Shown: positions 48,157 to 57,889, counted from the stretch's first letter. The stretch: 64,000 nt of DNA from Sporosarcina limicola (GCF_014873855.1 NZ_JADBEL010000006.1:1-64000); one strand, 5' to 3'. Numbers and translations: made by a program. The notes: generated by a model not told the origin, from the sequence alone.

Positions 48157-48425
48157 AATTAATAATCTGAAATGCAGTGATGAGGACAATAGTCGATTTG
48201 TCAACCTACAGAGAATGGGGCCATTGGCTGGAAGCCCTTTAAGGACAGATAATCGATTTACCACCTTAGAGCAGCGATGGTGAACTTTCAAAGTAACTGT
48301 CGACGGTTCCGGTCCGTTAGCCGATGCAAAGCTTCATCAATCCAAATGACTATTAGTTGGATTGAAGGAACAAGGGTGGAACCGCGAGCGAAAGCTTCGT
48401 CCCTTTCCAGGGATGGGGCTTTTTT
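48157..48425 (+). promoter_or_regulatory. T-box leader (threonine tRNA) of thrS
   Basis: The T-box core AGGGTGGAACCGCG lies at 48373-48386. It is followed by a terminator in which AGCTTCGTCCCT (48393) pairs with AGGGATGGGGCT (48409) before six T. Upstream, a Stem I-like region (about 48170-48285) has AGAGAATGGGG and a loop with ACC codons at 48260-48265, fitting a threonine specifier. Uncharged tRNA-Thr would favour the antiterminator and raise thrS expression. This fills most of the 382-base gap after dnaI. Confidence 0.92.
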
Positions 48426-48458
48426 GTTTTTCAGAAAAGATAAAAGGAGTGTATGACA

Positions 48459-50393
48459 ATGATAGACATGATTAAGCTAAAATTTCCGGATGGAGCGGTG
48501 AAGGAGTTCCCGCAAGGCACAACAATGGAAGATGTGGCAGCTTCTATTAGCCCAGGCTTACGTAAGAGTGCGTTGGCAGGAAAGTTCAGTGGCAATCTAA
48601 TTGATTTAAAAACGCCGATTAAGGAAGACGGCGAAATTGCAATTATCACACCCCAATCGCCTGAAGCGCTTGAAATTTTACGTCATAGTACAGCCCATCT
48701 GCTTGCGCAGGCAGTGAAACGGAAATTCCCAGATGCGAAACTAGGTATTGGCCCCACTATAGAGAATGGTTTTTATTATGATATCGATTCTCCGCAACCC
48801 ATCACGGCGGAAGACTTGCCTGAACTTGAAAAAGAGATGAAGAGAATTATTGGTGAAAATAACACGATCATCCGCCACGACGTATCTCGCACAGAAGCGG
48901 AAAGGCGTTTCAAAGCGATTGACGATGAATATAAACTAGAGCTTTTGGAAGCAATTCCTGAAGGCGAGCAAGTATCTATCTACGAACAAGGCGACTTCTT
49001 TGACCTTTGCCGCGGTGTTCACGTCCCTGCTACAGGGAAATTAAAGGAATTCAAACTGCTAAGCATCGCAGGCGCTTATTGGCGAGGTAATTCAAATAAT
49101 AAAATGCTACAACGGATTTACGGAACTGCATTTTTTAAGAAAGAAGATTTACAAGAACATCTCCGACTTCTTGAAGAAGCGAAAGAACGTGATCATCGTA
49201 AAATCGGTAAAGAACTCGATCTTTTCATGAACTCAAAAAAAGTAGGACAAGGCTTACCTCTATGGTTGCCTAAAGGAGCCACAATCCGACGCATCATCGA
49301 ACGTTACATCGTCGATAAAGAACAAAAACTCGGCTATGATCACGTTTACACGCCTGTGTTAGGAAGCGTGGAACTTTATAAAACATCGGGCCATTGGGAT
49401 CATTACCAAGATAGCATGTTCCCTGTAATGAGCATGGATAACGAGGATCTCGTCCTTCGCCCAATGAACTGTCCGCACCATATGATGATTTACAAAAATG
49501 GCATTCATTCATATAGAAACTTACCGCTTCGTATCGCAGAACTAGGAACGATGCACCGTTATGAAATGTCTGGTGCACTATCCGGTCTGCAACGGGTTCG
49601 TGGAATGACATTGAACGACGCACATATATTCGTTCGTCCCGATCAAATCAAGGAAGAGTTTAAACGTGTCGTACAACTGGTCATCGGCGTCTATAAAGAC
49701 TTTAGCATTGAGGATTACTCATTCCGTGTCTCTTATCGTGATCCAGAAGATAAAGAGAAATATTTCGATGATGATGCAATGTGGAATCGTGCGCAAGGCA
49801 TGTTGAAAGAAGCGATGGATGAACTCGGATTGGATTATGTAGAAGCGGACGGGGAAGCTGCATTTTATGGTCCGAAACTCGATGTTCAAGTGAAAACTGC
49901 TATCGGTATGGAAGAGACATTGTCGACAGTTCAACTCGATTTCCTTCTTCCAGAGCGTTTCGACCTGACATATGTCGGCGAAGATGGTAAACAGCATCGT
50001 CCAGTTGTTATTCACCGTGGTGTAGTATCAACAATGGAACGTTTCGTCGCATTTCTTATTGAAGAATATAAAGGGGCATTCCCAACATGGCTTGCACCCG
50101 TTCAAGTTGAAGTAATACCGGTATCACCGGATGTTCATTTCGACTATGCCAATGACGTGCGCGAGAAGTTCATTGCTGCGGGATTCCGTGTCAACATTGA
50201 TAGCCGTGAAGAAAAAATAGGCTATAAAATCCGTGAAGCACAAATGCAAAAAGTGCCATACATGCTCGTTATCGGTGACAAAGAAGTCGAAAGTGGCGAA
50301 GTGAATGTCCGTAAATATGGCGAACAGAAATCGGAAAGCATACCGTTCGACACGTTTCTTGCTAAATTGAAAGATGAAGTATCAACTATTTAA
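48459..50393 (+). CDS. thrS: threonyl-tRNA synthetase
   Basis: A 644-residue class II synthetase with TGS domain (about 1-62), editing domain ([34 protein letters not shown]), catalytic core ([40 protein letters not shown]) and anticodon-binding C-terminus. The ATG at 48459 aligns with B. subtilis ([17 protein letters not shown] against [17 protein letters not shown]) and is 9 bases after AAAAGGAG; the ATG at 48453 is too close. It is governed by the T-box leader just upstream. Confidence 0.97.
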   Translation: MIDMIKLKFPDGAVKEFPQGTTMEDVAASISPGLRKSALAGKFSGNLIDLKTPIKEDGEIAIITPQSPEALEILRHSTAHLLAQAVKRKFPDAKLGIGPTIENGFYYDIDSPQPITAEDLPELEKEMKRIIGENNTIIRHDVSRTEAERRFKAIDDEYKLELLEAIPEGEQVSIYEQGDFFDLCRGVHVPATGKLKEFKLLSIAGAYWRGNSNNKMLQRIYGTAFFKKEDLQEHLRLLEEAKERDHRKIGKELDLFMNSKKVGQGLPLWLPKGATIRRIIERYIVDKEQKLGYDHVYTPVLGSVELYKTSGHWDHYQDSMFPVMSMDNEDLVLRPMNCPHHMMIYKNGIHSYRNLPLRIAELGTMHRYEMSGALSGLQRVRGMTLNDAHIFVRPDQIKEEFKRVVQLVIGVYKDFSIEDYSFRVSYRDPEDKEKYFDDDAMWNRAQGMLKEAMDELGLDYVEADGEAAFYGPKLDVQVKTAIGMEETLSTVQLDFLLPERFDLTYVGEDGKQHRPVVIHRGVVSTMERFVAFLIEEYKGAFPTWLAPVQVEVIPVSPDVHFDYANDVREKFIAAGFRVNIDSREEKIGYKIREAQMQKVPYMLVIGDKEVESGEVNVRKYGEQKSESIPFDTFLAKLKDEVSTI

Positions 50394-50400
50394 TAAGTCG

Positions 50401-50429
50401 TTGACAATCTTTTTATCTTATGATAAAGT
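50401..50429 (+). promoter_or_regulatory. sigma-A promoter of infC-rpmI-rplT
   Basis: A perfect TTGACA, 17 bases, TAAAGT. It begins seven bases after the thrS stop. Confidence 0.75.
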
Positions 50430-50435
50430 AAATAA

Positions 50436-50686
50436 GGTTAGTAATGACTGAATACAGTTTGTGGTATAAGAAGAGGCTACCCGCTTCTCACCTGATTGAC
50501 GCCTAACCGTTGTTAACAGGTTAACACATGAGTGAACGTGCCGTGCATCTTGATGCACGTACACATACGCGGGTAGACAAATCAAATTTGTCTACCTTTT
50601 TTTATTGGATGAACCTGTGGGTCCGCCCGAATGGTCGGTATACCCAAACCATGTATTCGCGAGACAATATCCGGAGGTGGATTACT
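50436..50686 (+). promoter_or_regulatory. L20-type attenuating leader of infC-rpmI-rplT
   Basis: A leader of about 250 bases. GGTAGACAAAT (50572) pairs with ATTTGTCTACC (50586) before seven T, an intrinsic terminator. CTACCCGC at 50477-50484 is the exact complement of GCGGGTAG at 50569-50576, so it can disrupt the terminator as an antiterminator. A hairpin CGTGCATC/GATGCACG lies between. In Bacillota, L20 binding shifts this balance to stop transcription of its own operon. Open frames here are not genes. Confidence 0.85.
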
Positions 50687-51205
50687 ATTAGCAAAGACAT
50701 GTACGTCAACGAGGGCATCCGTGCCCGCGAGCTGCGAATCATTGATCATAACGGTGAACAGCTAGGTATCAAATCCCGCATAGAGGCGCTTGAAATTGCC
50801 ACACGTGTGAATTTGGATCTCGTCCTTGTCGCTCCACAAGCGAAACCCCCAGTAGCTCGTATCATGGACTATGGGAAGTTCAAATTTGAGCAACAGAAGA
50901 AGGATCGTGAAGTACGTAAGAATCAGAAAATCATTCTACTCAAAGAAGTTCGGTTAAGTCCGACTATCGACGAGCATGATTTCCAAACGAAATTACGTAA
51001 CGCCGTCAAGTTCCTTGAAAAAGGCGATAAAGTGAAATGCTCTATCCGTTTCCGTGGACGTGCGATTACGCACAAGGAAATCGGACAGCGTGTCCTTGAT
51101 CGCTTTGCAGAAGCGTGTAAAGGCGTTTCTACGGTTGAACAAAGACCGAAAATGGAAGGTCGCAGCATGTTCCTAGTGCTTGCACCAACTGCCGAGAAAG
51201 AGTAA
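50687..51205 (+). CDS. infC: translation initiation factor IF-3
   Basis: A 172-residue IF-3. It begins at ATT (50687), 9 bases after CGGAGG, as in B. subtilis, where the rare start codon lets IF-3 limit its own synthesis; the sequence then reads [21 protein letters not shown]- and C-domains are joined by a basic linker ([15 protein letters not shown]); the C-domain has [21 protein letters not shown] longer frame starting at 50528 runs through the leader terminator and is not real. First gene of infC-rpmI-rplT. Confidence 0.95.
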   Translation: MSKDMYVNEGIRARELRIIDHNGEQLGIKSRIEALEIATRVNLDLVLVAPQAKPPVARIMDYGKFKFEQQKKDREVRKNQKIILLKEVRLSPTIDEHDFQTKLRNAVKFLEKGDKVKCSIRFRGRAITHKEIGQRVLDRFAEACKGVSTVEQRPKMEGRSMFLVLAPTAEKE

Positions 51206-51232
51206 CAACGAAAGATTTAGGAGGAACAGATC

Positions 51233-51433
51233 ATGCCAAAAATGAAAACTCACCGCGGCTCAGCGAAACGTTTCAAAAAAACCGGAAGTGGTAAACTGAA
51301 ACGTGGCCGTGCGTACACAAGTCACCTTTTTGCGAACAAACCGACAAAAGCGAAGCGCCACCTGCGTAAAGCTTCACTTGTTTCTTCAGGCGACTTCAAA
51401 CGTATTCGCCAAATGATCACTTACATGAAATAA
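51233..51433 (+). CDS. rpmI: 50S ribosomal protein L35
   Basis: A 66-residue basic protein: [20 protein letters not shown] at the start and [20 protein letters not shown] near the end, the full L35 pattern. It binds 23S rRNA in the large subunit. TTAGGAGG precedes the ATG by 9 bases. It lies 27 bases after infC and 43 before rplT in the conserved operon. Confidence 0.97.
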   Translation: MPKMKTHRGSAKRFKKTGSGKLKRGRAYTSHLFANKPTKAKRHLRKASLVSSGDFKRIRQMITYMK

Positions 51434-51476
51434 TTATCAACAAACAATCGAACAGAAAAGCAGGAGGTAATGAACT

Positions 51477-51836
51477 ATGCCACGCGTAAAAGGTGGAACG
51501 GTGACGCGCCGACGTCATAAACGAGTATTGAAATTAGCAAAAGGGTATTATGGTTCAAAACATAGACTTTACAAAGTCGCAAATCAGCAGGTCATGAAAT
51601 CACTTAACTATGCATATCGTGACCGTCGTCAAAGAAAACGTGATTTCCGTAGACTTTGGATTACACGTATCAATGCAGCTGCACGCATAAACGGACTGTC
51701 ATATAGCACACTTATGCACGGCTTAAAAGTGGCTGGTATCGATGTTAACCGTAAAATGCTTGCTGATCTTGCAGTGACTGACGCTCAAGCATTTACCCAA
51801 CTTACAGATGTAGCAAAAAAATCAATCGAAAAATAA
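51477..51836 (+). CDS. rplT: 50S ribosomal protein L20
   Basis: A 119-residue protein with [40 protein letters not shown] and [20 protein letters not shown]20 is an early assembly protein of the 50S subunit and in Bacillota the repressor of its own operon, acting on the leader before infC. GCAGGAGG precedes the ATG. A terminator follows directly. Confidence 0.97.
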   Translation: MPRVKGGTVTRRRHKRVLKLAKGYYGSKHRLYKVANQQVMKSLNYAYRDRRQRKRDFRRLWITRINAAARINGLSYSTLMHGLKVAGIDVNRKMLADLAVTDAQAFTQLTDVAKKSIEK

Positions 51837-51848
51837 GAATGACAAGTT

Positions 51849-51897
51849 AAGCTGCCGAAGCAGCCCAGAGAAAATCTGGGTGCAAGGCGGCTTTTTT
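51849..51897 (+). terminator. terminator of infC-rpmI-rplT
   Basis: AAGCTGCC pairs with GGCGGCTTTTTT, with an inner CCCAGA/TCTGGG stem. Confidence 0.85.
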
Positions 51898-52007
51898 GAT
51901 GAAATGGTTGTTTGTTTCATAGTTTTTATAGTACAATTCAATGGTTTTTCTTTCATTATTATTCATATTTGGTGTAAAATGACGATAGAGAAAGAGGGTG
52001 ATAAGAA

Positions 52008-52298
52008 ATGCAAACTGTGATTCTTATTTGGATCCTTATCATGTCGGTGTGGGCTTTTGTCGCAATGGGATTTGACAAACGTCAGGCAAAAAAACATGGA
52101 CAACGTATTTCAGAAAAAAGTTTATGGCTATTGGCATTGCTTGGGGGTGGAATAGGGGCTTACTTCGGTATGCAGACATTCCGGCATAAGACGAGACATA
52201 CATCATTTCGAATTGGATTCCTTGTTTTAGCAATTGCTCACGGAATCGGTATCCTTTACCTTCTTGGTTTAAACTTGTCGGGAGTAAAGGAGGTATAA
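52008..52298 (+). CDS. ysdA: DUF1294 membrane protein YsdA
   Basis: A 96-residue protein with three hydrophobic helices (about 3-21, 41-56 and 73-90). WAFVAMGFDKRQAKKHGQRISEKSLW and LGGGIGAYFGMQTFRHKTRH are the DUF1294 signature (split here only for quotation; the region spans residues 15-67). Function unknown. It follows rplT in B. subtilis too. GAGGGTGATAAG serves as ribosome site. It converges on ysdB. Confidence 0.88.
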   Translation: MQTVILIWILIMSVWAFVAMGFDKRQAKKHGQRISEKSLWLLALLGGGIGAYFGMQTFRHKTRHTSFRIGFLVLAIAHGIGILYLLGLNLSGVKEV

Positions 52299-52327
52299 AA
52301 AAAGCCCGTTCAAACAACAGGCTTCAG
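52297..52327 (-). terminator. ysdB terminator
   Basis: On the minus strand AAGCCTGTT pairs with AACGGGCTT (one mismatch), followed by seven T. Only the minus strand has the T run. Confidence 0.7.
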
Positions 52328-52708
52328 TCATGTACTTAATAATTCTTCAATCGGATTTTTCCAACTAATTTGGGCTTTCGAGTAGTTAGAGAGGACTTCG
52401 GAAGACAGGAAATAAAAATCGTCCTTCGTGAATCCTTGAAGTTTTGCTTCATCTTTTACCCAAATGAAAATGGATACAACATCAATTGAATCATCTTTTG
52501 TTCCCAAATACTTTTCGCCTTCAAATAATGCACCTTTGTACGTAATGAAGAAGTTTTTTCGTACATTTTTCACATCATCATAAAAGAAATATTTCTCTTC
52601 TTCATAGGCTTCGTCAAGCTTACGCTTCGGGTTTAATAGATAACGAATCCCGCGGTAGAACAGGTAAACGATAAAGGTGATGATAACGAAGCGGATCAGT
52701 AATCCCAT
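52328..52708 (-). CDS. ysdB: sigma-W pathway protein YsdB
   Basis: A 126-residue protein with one N-terminal membrane helix (about 3-20), followed by a charged segment (YLLNPKRKLDEAYEEEKYFF) and a soluble C-terminal domain. It matches YsdB, needed in B. subtilis for full activation of sigma-W by regulated proteolysis. The promoter upstream is itself of sigma-W type, so the gene would form a feedback loop. GGGGGT precedes the ATG. Same place as in B. subtilis, opposite to ysdA. Confidence 0.85.
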   Translation of the reverse strand: MGLLIRFVIITFIVYLFYRGIRYLLNPKRKLDEAYEEEKYFFYDDVKNVRKNFFITYKGALFEGEKYLGTKDDSIDVVSIFIWVKDEAKLQGFTKDDFYFLSSEVLSNYSKAQISWKNPIEELLST

Positions 52709-52743
52709 AGTAGGACCCCCTAATTAAATAATTATTACTCTCA

Positions 52744-52772
52744 TATACGGATGACTAGACAATTTGGTTTCA
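52744..52772 (-). promoter_or_regulatory. sigma-W-type promoter of ysdB
   Basis: On the minus strand TGAAAC, 17 bases, CGTATA, identical in both boxes and in spacing to the sppA promoter. It overlaps the region just before the divergent dUTPase-like gene. Confidence 0.85.
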
Positions 52773-52802
52773 AAAAAGTCGAAAATTAGTGGAGGTTTTT
52801 TC

Positions 52803-53288
52803 ATGCAATTGACAAAATTATTTTCTATGCAGAGTAAACTGGATTCATTTATCCAAAATAATCGGGATAAACAGACTGGAGTTTTCGAAGAAAAAGGATT
52901 AGCACTTCTAATCGAGCTTGCAGAACTCGCGAATGAAACTCGTTGTTTTAAATTTTGGAGCTTAAAAGGGCCGTCGGATGATGCTGTGATATTGGAAGAG
53001 TACGTGGACTCCATTCATTTCCTCCTATCCCTAGGTATTGAAAAAGGATTTGACACGCTTGTAAAATGGCCTGAAGGAAAAGTAGAAGGGGATTTAACCC
53101 AGTTATTCTTGAAAACGACTGGTGTGATTCATAGTTTTCTATTAGAACTTACCATGGATGCGTATAAACAGATTTGGATTCATTATGGGGCGATAGCTGA
53201 AAAACTTGGTTTCTCCAATGAAGATATCATAAATGCATATATAAAGAAAAATGAAGAAAACTATGATCGTCAGAAAACAGGTTATTAA
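52803..53288 (+). CDS. dUTPase-like all-alpha NTP pyrophosphatase
   Basis: A 161-residue, all-helical protein. ELAELANETRCFKFW followed by EEYVDSIHFLLSLG gives the ExxE...ExxD metal pattern of the all-alpha NTP pyrophosphatase superfamily, closest to the dUTPase_2 group. It should hydrolyse dUTP (or a related nucleotide) to keep uracil out of DNA. The ATG at 52803 has GTGGAGG 7 bases before it; an upstream ATG at 52764 falls on the ysdB promoter and lacks a site. It is monocistronic; its promoter is not obvious. Confidence 0.78.
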   Translation: MQLTKLFSMQSKLDSFIQNNRDKQTGVFEEKGLALLIELAELANETRCFKFWSLKGPSDDAVILEEYVDSIHFLLSLGIEKGFDTLVKWPEGKVEGDLTQLFLKTTGVIHSFLLELTMDAYKQIWIHYGAIAEKLGFSNEDIINAYIKKNEENYDRQKTGY

Positions 53289-53522
53289 CAAGTTTTATCC
53301 CGCATTTGACTATAAGGGTCCCTACGGTCGAAGAAATGCAGTCTAAAGCACGATTTCATGTCGATGATTGGATGAACTATTAGTCTTGGCAACGTCGACA
53401 TTTATATATTTTGTACGTTACAAGACCACTATTTCAATACTTTAGAAAATCTTAGAACCATTAACGATTGATGAATATTCCGCACATATGGAAGTCTTTC
53501 TTTATGGAAAAATAAAAATGTG

Positions 53523-53551
53523 TTGACATAATCAGTAAAATAAAAAATAAT
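53523..53551 (+). promoter_or_regulatory. putative sigma-A promoter of the Xre-phosphoesterase pair
   Basis: A perfect TTGACA, 17 bases, AATAAT, about 30 bases before the ribosome site. The remaining stretch 53289-53522 shows no gene or repeat that I recognise. Confidence 0.5.
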
Positions 53552-53586
53552 AGAGATAGAGAATGAAAGATCAAGGGGGAGTAAAT

Positions 53587-54081
53587 GTGAACGATTGGAA
53601 TAAAGAGGACTTTGGTGTACGTTTGAAAACATTACGGGAGCAACGTGGGCTATCAATGATGGCATTTGGTGCGGCGATTGGGACATCAGCAAGTAGAATA
53701 AAGGATTGGGAAAAAGGGAAAAATGCTCCGTCAGCTGCTTGGATAGCGAAAATTTCGGAACGTTTTAATGTGTCGACTGATGAACTAATCCTTGGCAATC
53801 GACATACTTCAAATGCGTTTAAAAGTACGGGTTCTTCAAATAGTGATATGCTTTTTGATAAACTACGAGAGAATATTAAGCGTGATGATGAACCAGATAA
53901 ACAGCCAAGTCGTACGGAGGAATTATACACTGAGGTAGATGCTTTAAATAAAGACCAATATAGAAGCGGAAAAGGCAGGAGACTTGCTGAGAGGGAATTG
54001 TTTGAAATTTTGACGGAGCTACCAAAAAAAGATGTGCTTGAACTATTAGAGCTTGCAAAGTTAAAAAAACGCTGGATGTGA
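53587..54081 (+). CDS. Xre-family helix-turn-helix regulator
   Basis: A 164-residue protein. Residues about 7-65 form a Cro/CI helix-turn-helix (FGVRLKTLREQRGLSMMAFG, then IGTSASRIKDWEKGKNAPSA, then WIAKISERFNVSTDELILG). The C-terminal 95 residues are charged, with a final helical part (FEILTELPKKDVLELLELAK) that may dimerise. GTG at 53587 follows AAGGGGGAG by 5 bases. The stop overlaps the start of the phosphoesterase gene, so the two are made together. Target genes unknown; this is not a typical phage repressor context. Confidence 0.82.
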   Translation: MNDWNKEDFGVRLKTLREQRGLSMMAFGAAIGTSASRIKDWEKGKNAPSAAWIAKISERFNVSTDELILGNRHTSNAFKSTGSSNSDMLFDKLRENIKRDDEPDKQPSRTEELYTEVDALNKDQYRSGKGRRLAERELFEILTELPKKDVLELLELAKLKKRWM

Positions 54082-54956
54082 TGGAAGTAAAGAAAACAAC
54101 TAGCGGCAAACGGAAAAGTGGAATTCGCTGGCTTCTCCGCATTATCGTGCTAATTCTCGTCGTACTTTTTATACATCGACAAAATACGACGGTAGGCATG
54201 ACTCACTATGAAGTCGTTTCAGATAAAATTCCTAAAGGATTTGACCTTTTCAGGATTGTCCAGATTTCGGATTTGCATGATGCGGAATTCGGGGATAATC
54301 ATATTGAACTTGTCAACAAAGTGAAAATGGCTACTCCTGGTGCGATATTCATCACTGGAGATTTTATCGACAGCAATCGGTATAATCTTAAAAAAAGTCT
54401 CCGTCTAATTGAAGAAATTCAGTTCGTGGCGCCGATTTACTATGTGACGGGCAATCATGAAATTGCCACGGGTGATTCGAAACACATCAAAGATAGACTA
54501 GAGAAGTTGGGTGTCATTGTCTTATCCAATGAAGCACATATCATAAAATCGTTCCCGGGTAGCGATATCGCGATTGGAGGAATTGAGGATCCGCTGTCGA
54601 GCAGTCTGGAAGATGACGAGGTAGTTGAAGCTTCAATCATACAGACGTTTAAAAATGTTCCCGATGATATGTTCAAAATACTGCTATCGCACCGTCCCGA
54701 ATCATTTGATATCTACACCGCTCATGGAGTTGACGTGACGTTTAGCGGGCATGCCCATGGAGGCCAGTTTAGGATTCCAGGAATCGGCGGTCTCGTCTCT
54801 CCAGGACAGGGATGGTTCCCGAAATATACATCGGGTATCCATGAAAAGCACGGTAATCGAATGGTTGTCAGTAGAGGTTTGGGGAACAGTATCGTTCCAA
54901 TACGACTTTTTAATCAACCGGAAATCATTGTTGTGACATTACGAAAAAAGAATTAA
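54081..54956 (+). CDS. membrane-anchored metallophosphoesterase, YkuE/YaeI-like
   Basis: A 291-residue protein with a basic N-terminus, one membrane helix (about 15-31) and a calcineurin-like domain: VQISDLHDAEFG, ITGDFIDSN, VTGNHEIA and FSGHAHGGQFRIPG give the full set of metal ligands. YkuE and YaeI relatives are surface-facing phosphoesterases, some acting on lipid pyrophosphates such as UDP-diacylglucosamine; the substrate here is not known. Start ATG at 54081 overlaps the regulator's TGA. A terminator follows. Confidence 0.85.
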   Translation: MEVKKTTSGKRKSGIRWLLRIIVLILVVLFIHRQNTTVGMTHYEVVSDKIPKGFDLFRIVQISDLHDAEFGDNHIELVNKVKMATPGAIFITGDFIDSNRYNLKKSLRLIEEIQFVAPIYYVTGNHEIATGDSKHIKDRLEKLGVIVLSNEAHIIKSFPGSDIAIGGIEDPLSSSLEDDEVVEASIIQTFKNVPDDMFKILLSHRPESFDIYTAHGVDVTFSGHAHGGQFRIPGIGGLVSPGQGWFPKYTSGIHEKHGNRMVVSRGLGNSIVPIRLFNQPEIIVVTLRKKN

Positions 54957-54962
54957 CAAAGG

Positions 54963-54998
54963 AAACACAGTGAGCAAATGGCCCCTGTGTTTTTTTTG
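54963..54998 (+). terminator. terminator after the phosphoesterase
   Basis: AAACACAG pairs with CTGTGTTTTTTTT around 14 bases. Confidence 0.75.
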
Positions 54999-55089
54999 CG
55001 TTCATTAGTGTGGGAAATGTGGAAACTATACTATTTTTGTGTATGATGTAGGAAGTATCTCGATGATATTTTCAGGGAGGATGAGAGTT

Positions 55090-56073
55090 ATGAAAGCATT
55101 TGTTCATGAAGAGGGAAGGTTGCGAATCGGTGAAATGAAGGAGCCGATTGCGAGAATAGGTGAGGTTGTTGTCGCGCTCCGTGCGGCAGGGGTGAACCGA
55201 CGTGATCTATACATACCTGTGCGAAGAGGCAGTGCAATGAATGCATTGACATTGGGATCCGATGGTGCGGGAATTGTCGAGTCGATTGGTGAAGGGGTAA
55301 TGGCGTTTTCAGTGGGGGATGAAGTGATCATCAATCCTGCGCTCCGCTGGTATGCGAACAGTGATGTGCCACCGGAAGATTTTGATATTCTTGGGATGCC
55401 TGATAACGGCACCTTTGCTGAAAAGATTGTTATTTCTGCAGAGCAGATTGAAAAGAAACCGGCGTTTTTATCATGGGAGGAAGCTGCTGTCCTATCTCTT
55501 TCTGCACTGACGGGTTATCGTGCTTTATTTACAAAAGGGGAGTTGAAAGCAGGGGAAACCGTCTTTATTCCCGGAGCGGGTAGTGGTGTAGCAATGTTTC
55601 TTATTCAATTTGCCAAAAATAGAGGTGCTCGTGTCATTGTGACGTCACGGAATGCAGAAAAAAGGAAAAAAGCGCTGGAGTTAGGGGCAGATGTTGCGTT
55701 GGATACGAATGCCGATTGGAAAAATGAGCTAGTAGATGAAAAGATTGACCTCGTTATCGATAGTGTCGGACGGGCAACTTTTAACCGTTCTCTCGATGTA
55801 TTGAAAAAAGGTGGTCGAATGGTCGTGTTTGGTGCAACGACAGAGGATACAGTCAACTTGGATTTGCGTGCATTTTTCTATGGACAGTACCAATTAATTG
55901 GTTCGACGATGGGAAGTCGGGAAGAGCTACGTGAGATGATGGCATATATTGAAAAATATAGGATGCATCCAGTCATTGATAAAGTTTTCGAACTAGACGA
56001 CGCATTGGAAGCGTTTGAACATGTTGAAGAAAGCCGACATTTTGGTAAAGTGGCATTAAGCATTTATAAATAA
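55090..56073 (+). CDS. medium-chain dehydrogenase/reductase (quinone oxidoreductase-like)
   Basis: A 327-residue MDR protein. AAGVNRRDLYIPVRRG, LGSDGAGIVESIGEGV and the NADP-binding GAGSGVAMFLIQFAKNRGAR are clear. The four structural-zinc cysteines of alcohol dehydrogenases are missing and no catalytic cysteine follows the N-terminal DLY, so it belongs with quinone oxidoreductase or enoyl-reductase types that need no zinc. Substrate unknown. The ATG at 55090 is 9 bases after AGGGAGG; an ATG at 55081 abuts that site. Monocistronic. Confidence 0.82.
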   Translation: MKAFVHEEGRLRIGEMKEPIARIGEVVVALRAAGVNRRDLYIPVRRGSAMNALTLGSDGAGIVESIGEGVMAFSVGDEVIINPALRWYANSDVPPEDFDILGMPDNGTFAEKIVISAEQIEKKPAFLSWEEAAVLSLSALTGYRALFTKGELKAGETVFIPGAGSGVAMFLIQFAKNRGARVIVTSRNAEKRKKALELGADVALDTNADWKNELVDEKIDLVIDSVGRATFNRSLDVLKKGGRMVVFGATTEDTVNLDLRAFFYGQYQLIGSTMGSREELREMMAYIEKYRMHPVIDKVFELDDALEAFEHVEESRHFGKVALSIYK

Positions 56074-56177
56074 AGGCGGCTTTCTACTGAATAGGAAAGT
56101 ACTTTAGAAATCATAAAGTGTGTTGGAATATTATGTGAATGTGAGGTATACTAAAGGCATGAAGGGTGGGGGCAGAT

Positions 56178-57857
56178 TTGACAGAAAAAGTTGTTCCATT
56201 AACAGATTTAGAAATTGCATCAAAGGCAACGATGAAAGCGATTTGGGAGATTGCTGAAAAGGCTGGTATTCCGGAAGAGGCAGTTGAACCGTACGGCAGA
56301 TTCAAGGCGAAAATCGATGTTTCCAAGCTACCACGAGATAGTGCGAACGGGAAAGTTGTCCTTGTTACTGCAATTAGTCCAACGCCAGCAGGAGAGGGGA
56401 AATCGACTGTTACAGTCGGTTTGGCTGATGCATTGTCCAAGCTTGGGAAAAAGACGATGATTGCTTTACGTGAACCTTCTCTTGGTCCCGTCATGGGCAT
56501 GAAAGGCGGAGCCACAGGCGGTGGATATGCACAAGTCTTACCGATGGAAGAGATCAACCTACATTTCAACGGTGATATTCACGCCATCACAACGGCTAAT
56601 AATGCCCTCAGTGCACTAATTGATAATCATCTTCACCAGGGGAATGCGCTGCAAATTGATCCACGTAGAATCACTTGGAAACGTGTTCTTGACATGAATG
56701 ACCGTGCGCTTCGCAATATCACGATTGGACTTGGTGGTCCTACACAAGGAGTACCCAGGCAAGACGGATTCGACATCACGGTTGCTTCTGAAATCATGGC
56801 GATATTCTGTCTAGCAATAAGTCTAGATGATTTAAAAGAAAGAATTTCCCGGATTGTTATCGGCTATACGTATAGCAAAGAAGCTGTGACCGTTTCCGAT
56901 CTCGGTGTCCAAGGTGCACTGGCGCTTCTTTTGAAAGAAGCCTTCAAGCCCAATCTTGTTCAGACAATCGAAGGAACACCTGCTTTGATCCACGGGGGGC
57001 CATTTGCAAACATTGCGCATGGTTGTAACTCGTTAATAGCAACAAACACGGCACGTTCGTTGGCTGATATTGTTGTTACGGAAGCGGGATTTGGATCGGA
57101 TCTGGGTGCTGAGAAATTCATGAATATTAAAGCTCGCCAAGGAGGATTTGCTCCGAATGCTGTTGTCCTTGTTGCTACCGTCCGTGCGTTAAAGATGCAT
57201 GGGGGTGTACCAAAAGGGAAATTAGCTGGAGAAAATGTAGAAGCGGTCATGAATGGTATGGAGAACTTGGCGAAGCACATCGAGACGATACTTGCCTTTG
57301 GTGTTAAGCCTGTAGTCGCTCTAAATCGTTTCATAACGGATTCGCCTGCGGAACTGGAAGCGATTATGGAATGGTGTAAAACGAACAAAGTGCGTATTGC
57401 ATTGACCGATGTTTGGGAGCATGGGGGAGAAGGTGGTGTCGCATTGGCGCAAGAGGTACTAAGCTTGTTGAATGAACCGAATAACTTCGCACCTCTCTAT
57501 CGTGTCGAACAATCCGTAAGTGACAAAGTAGGTTCAATTGTCCAGAAAGTATATGGTGGAAGTGGCGTTGTCTTCACGGATCAGGCATTGAAGAACCTTC
57601 AGGAAATCGAAAAGAATGGCTGGGATATGTTGCCTATCTGCATGGCGAAAACGCAATACTCTTTTTCCGACAATCCCAAATTGATTGGTAGACCAGAAGG
57701 GTTCGCTATTACGGTAAGGGAAATCATTCCAAAGCTCGGAGCGGGCTTCTTGGTCTGTTTGACAGGGGATATCATGACGATGCCAGGCCTGCCTAAGACG
57801 CCAGCTGCACTGAATATGGACATTGACTCGGAAGGAAATGCTATAGGTTTAATGTGA
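56178..57857 (+). CDS. fhs: formate-tetrahydrofolate ligase
   Basis: A 559-residue enzyme. [20 protein letters not shown] is the ATP P-loop, [20 protein letters not shown] the formyl-phosphate region, and [20 protein letters not shown] a family signature. It makes 10-formyl-THF from formate, THF and ATP, feeding purines and fMet. TTG at 56178 is chosen, 8-10 bases after AGGGTGGGG; GTG at 56166 lies inside that site. TATACT at about 56146 may be its -10. B. subtilis lacks fhs, so it is an extra relative to that order. Confidence 0.94.
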   Translation: MTEKVVPLTDLEIASKATMKAIWEIAEKAGIPEEAVEPYGRFKAKIDVSKLPRDSANGKVVLVTAISPTPAGEGKSTVTVGLADALSKLGKKTMIALREPSLGPVMGMKGGATGGGYAQVLPMEEINLHFNGDIHAITTANNALSALIDNHLHQGNALQIDPRRITWKRVLDMNDRALRNITIGLGGPTQGVPRQDGFDITVASEIMAIFCLAISLDDLKERISRIVIGYTYSKEAVTVSDLGVQGALALLLKEAFKPNLVQTIEGTPALIHGGPFANIAHGCNSLIATNTARSLADIVVTEAGFGSDLGAEKFMNIKARQGGFAPNAVVLVATVRALKMHGGVPKGKLAGENVEAVMNGMENLAKHIETILAFGVKPVVALNRFITDSPAELEAIMEWCKTNKVRIALTDVWEHGGEGGVALAQEVLSLLNEPNNFAPLYRVEQSVSDKVGSIVQKVYGGSGVVFTDQALKNLQEIEKNGWDMLPICMAKTQYSFSDNPKLIGRPEGFAITVREIIPKLGAGFLVCLTGDIMTMPGLPKTPAALNMDIDSEGNAIGLM

Positions 57858-57863
57858 TTTCTT

Positions 57864-57889
57864 AAAAACTGCTTCTAAGCAGTTTTTTT
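57864..57889 (+). terminator. fhs terminator
   Basis: AAACTGCTT and AAGCAGTTT pair around a very short loop, followed by seven T in total. Confidence 0.85.

Noticed and set aside
50528-50686. N-terminal extension of infC from an upstream ATG
   Set aside because: It lies in the attenuator leader across an intrinsic terminator, and a strong ribosome site points to ATT at 50687.
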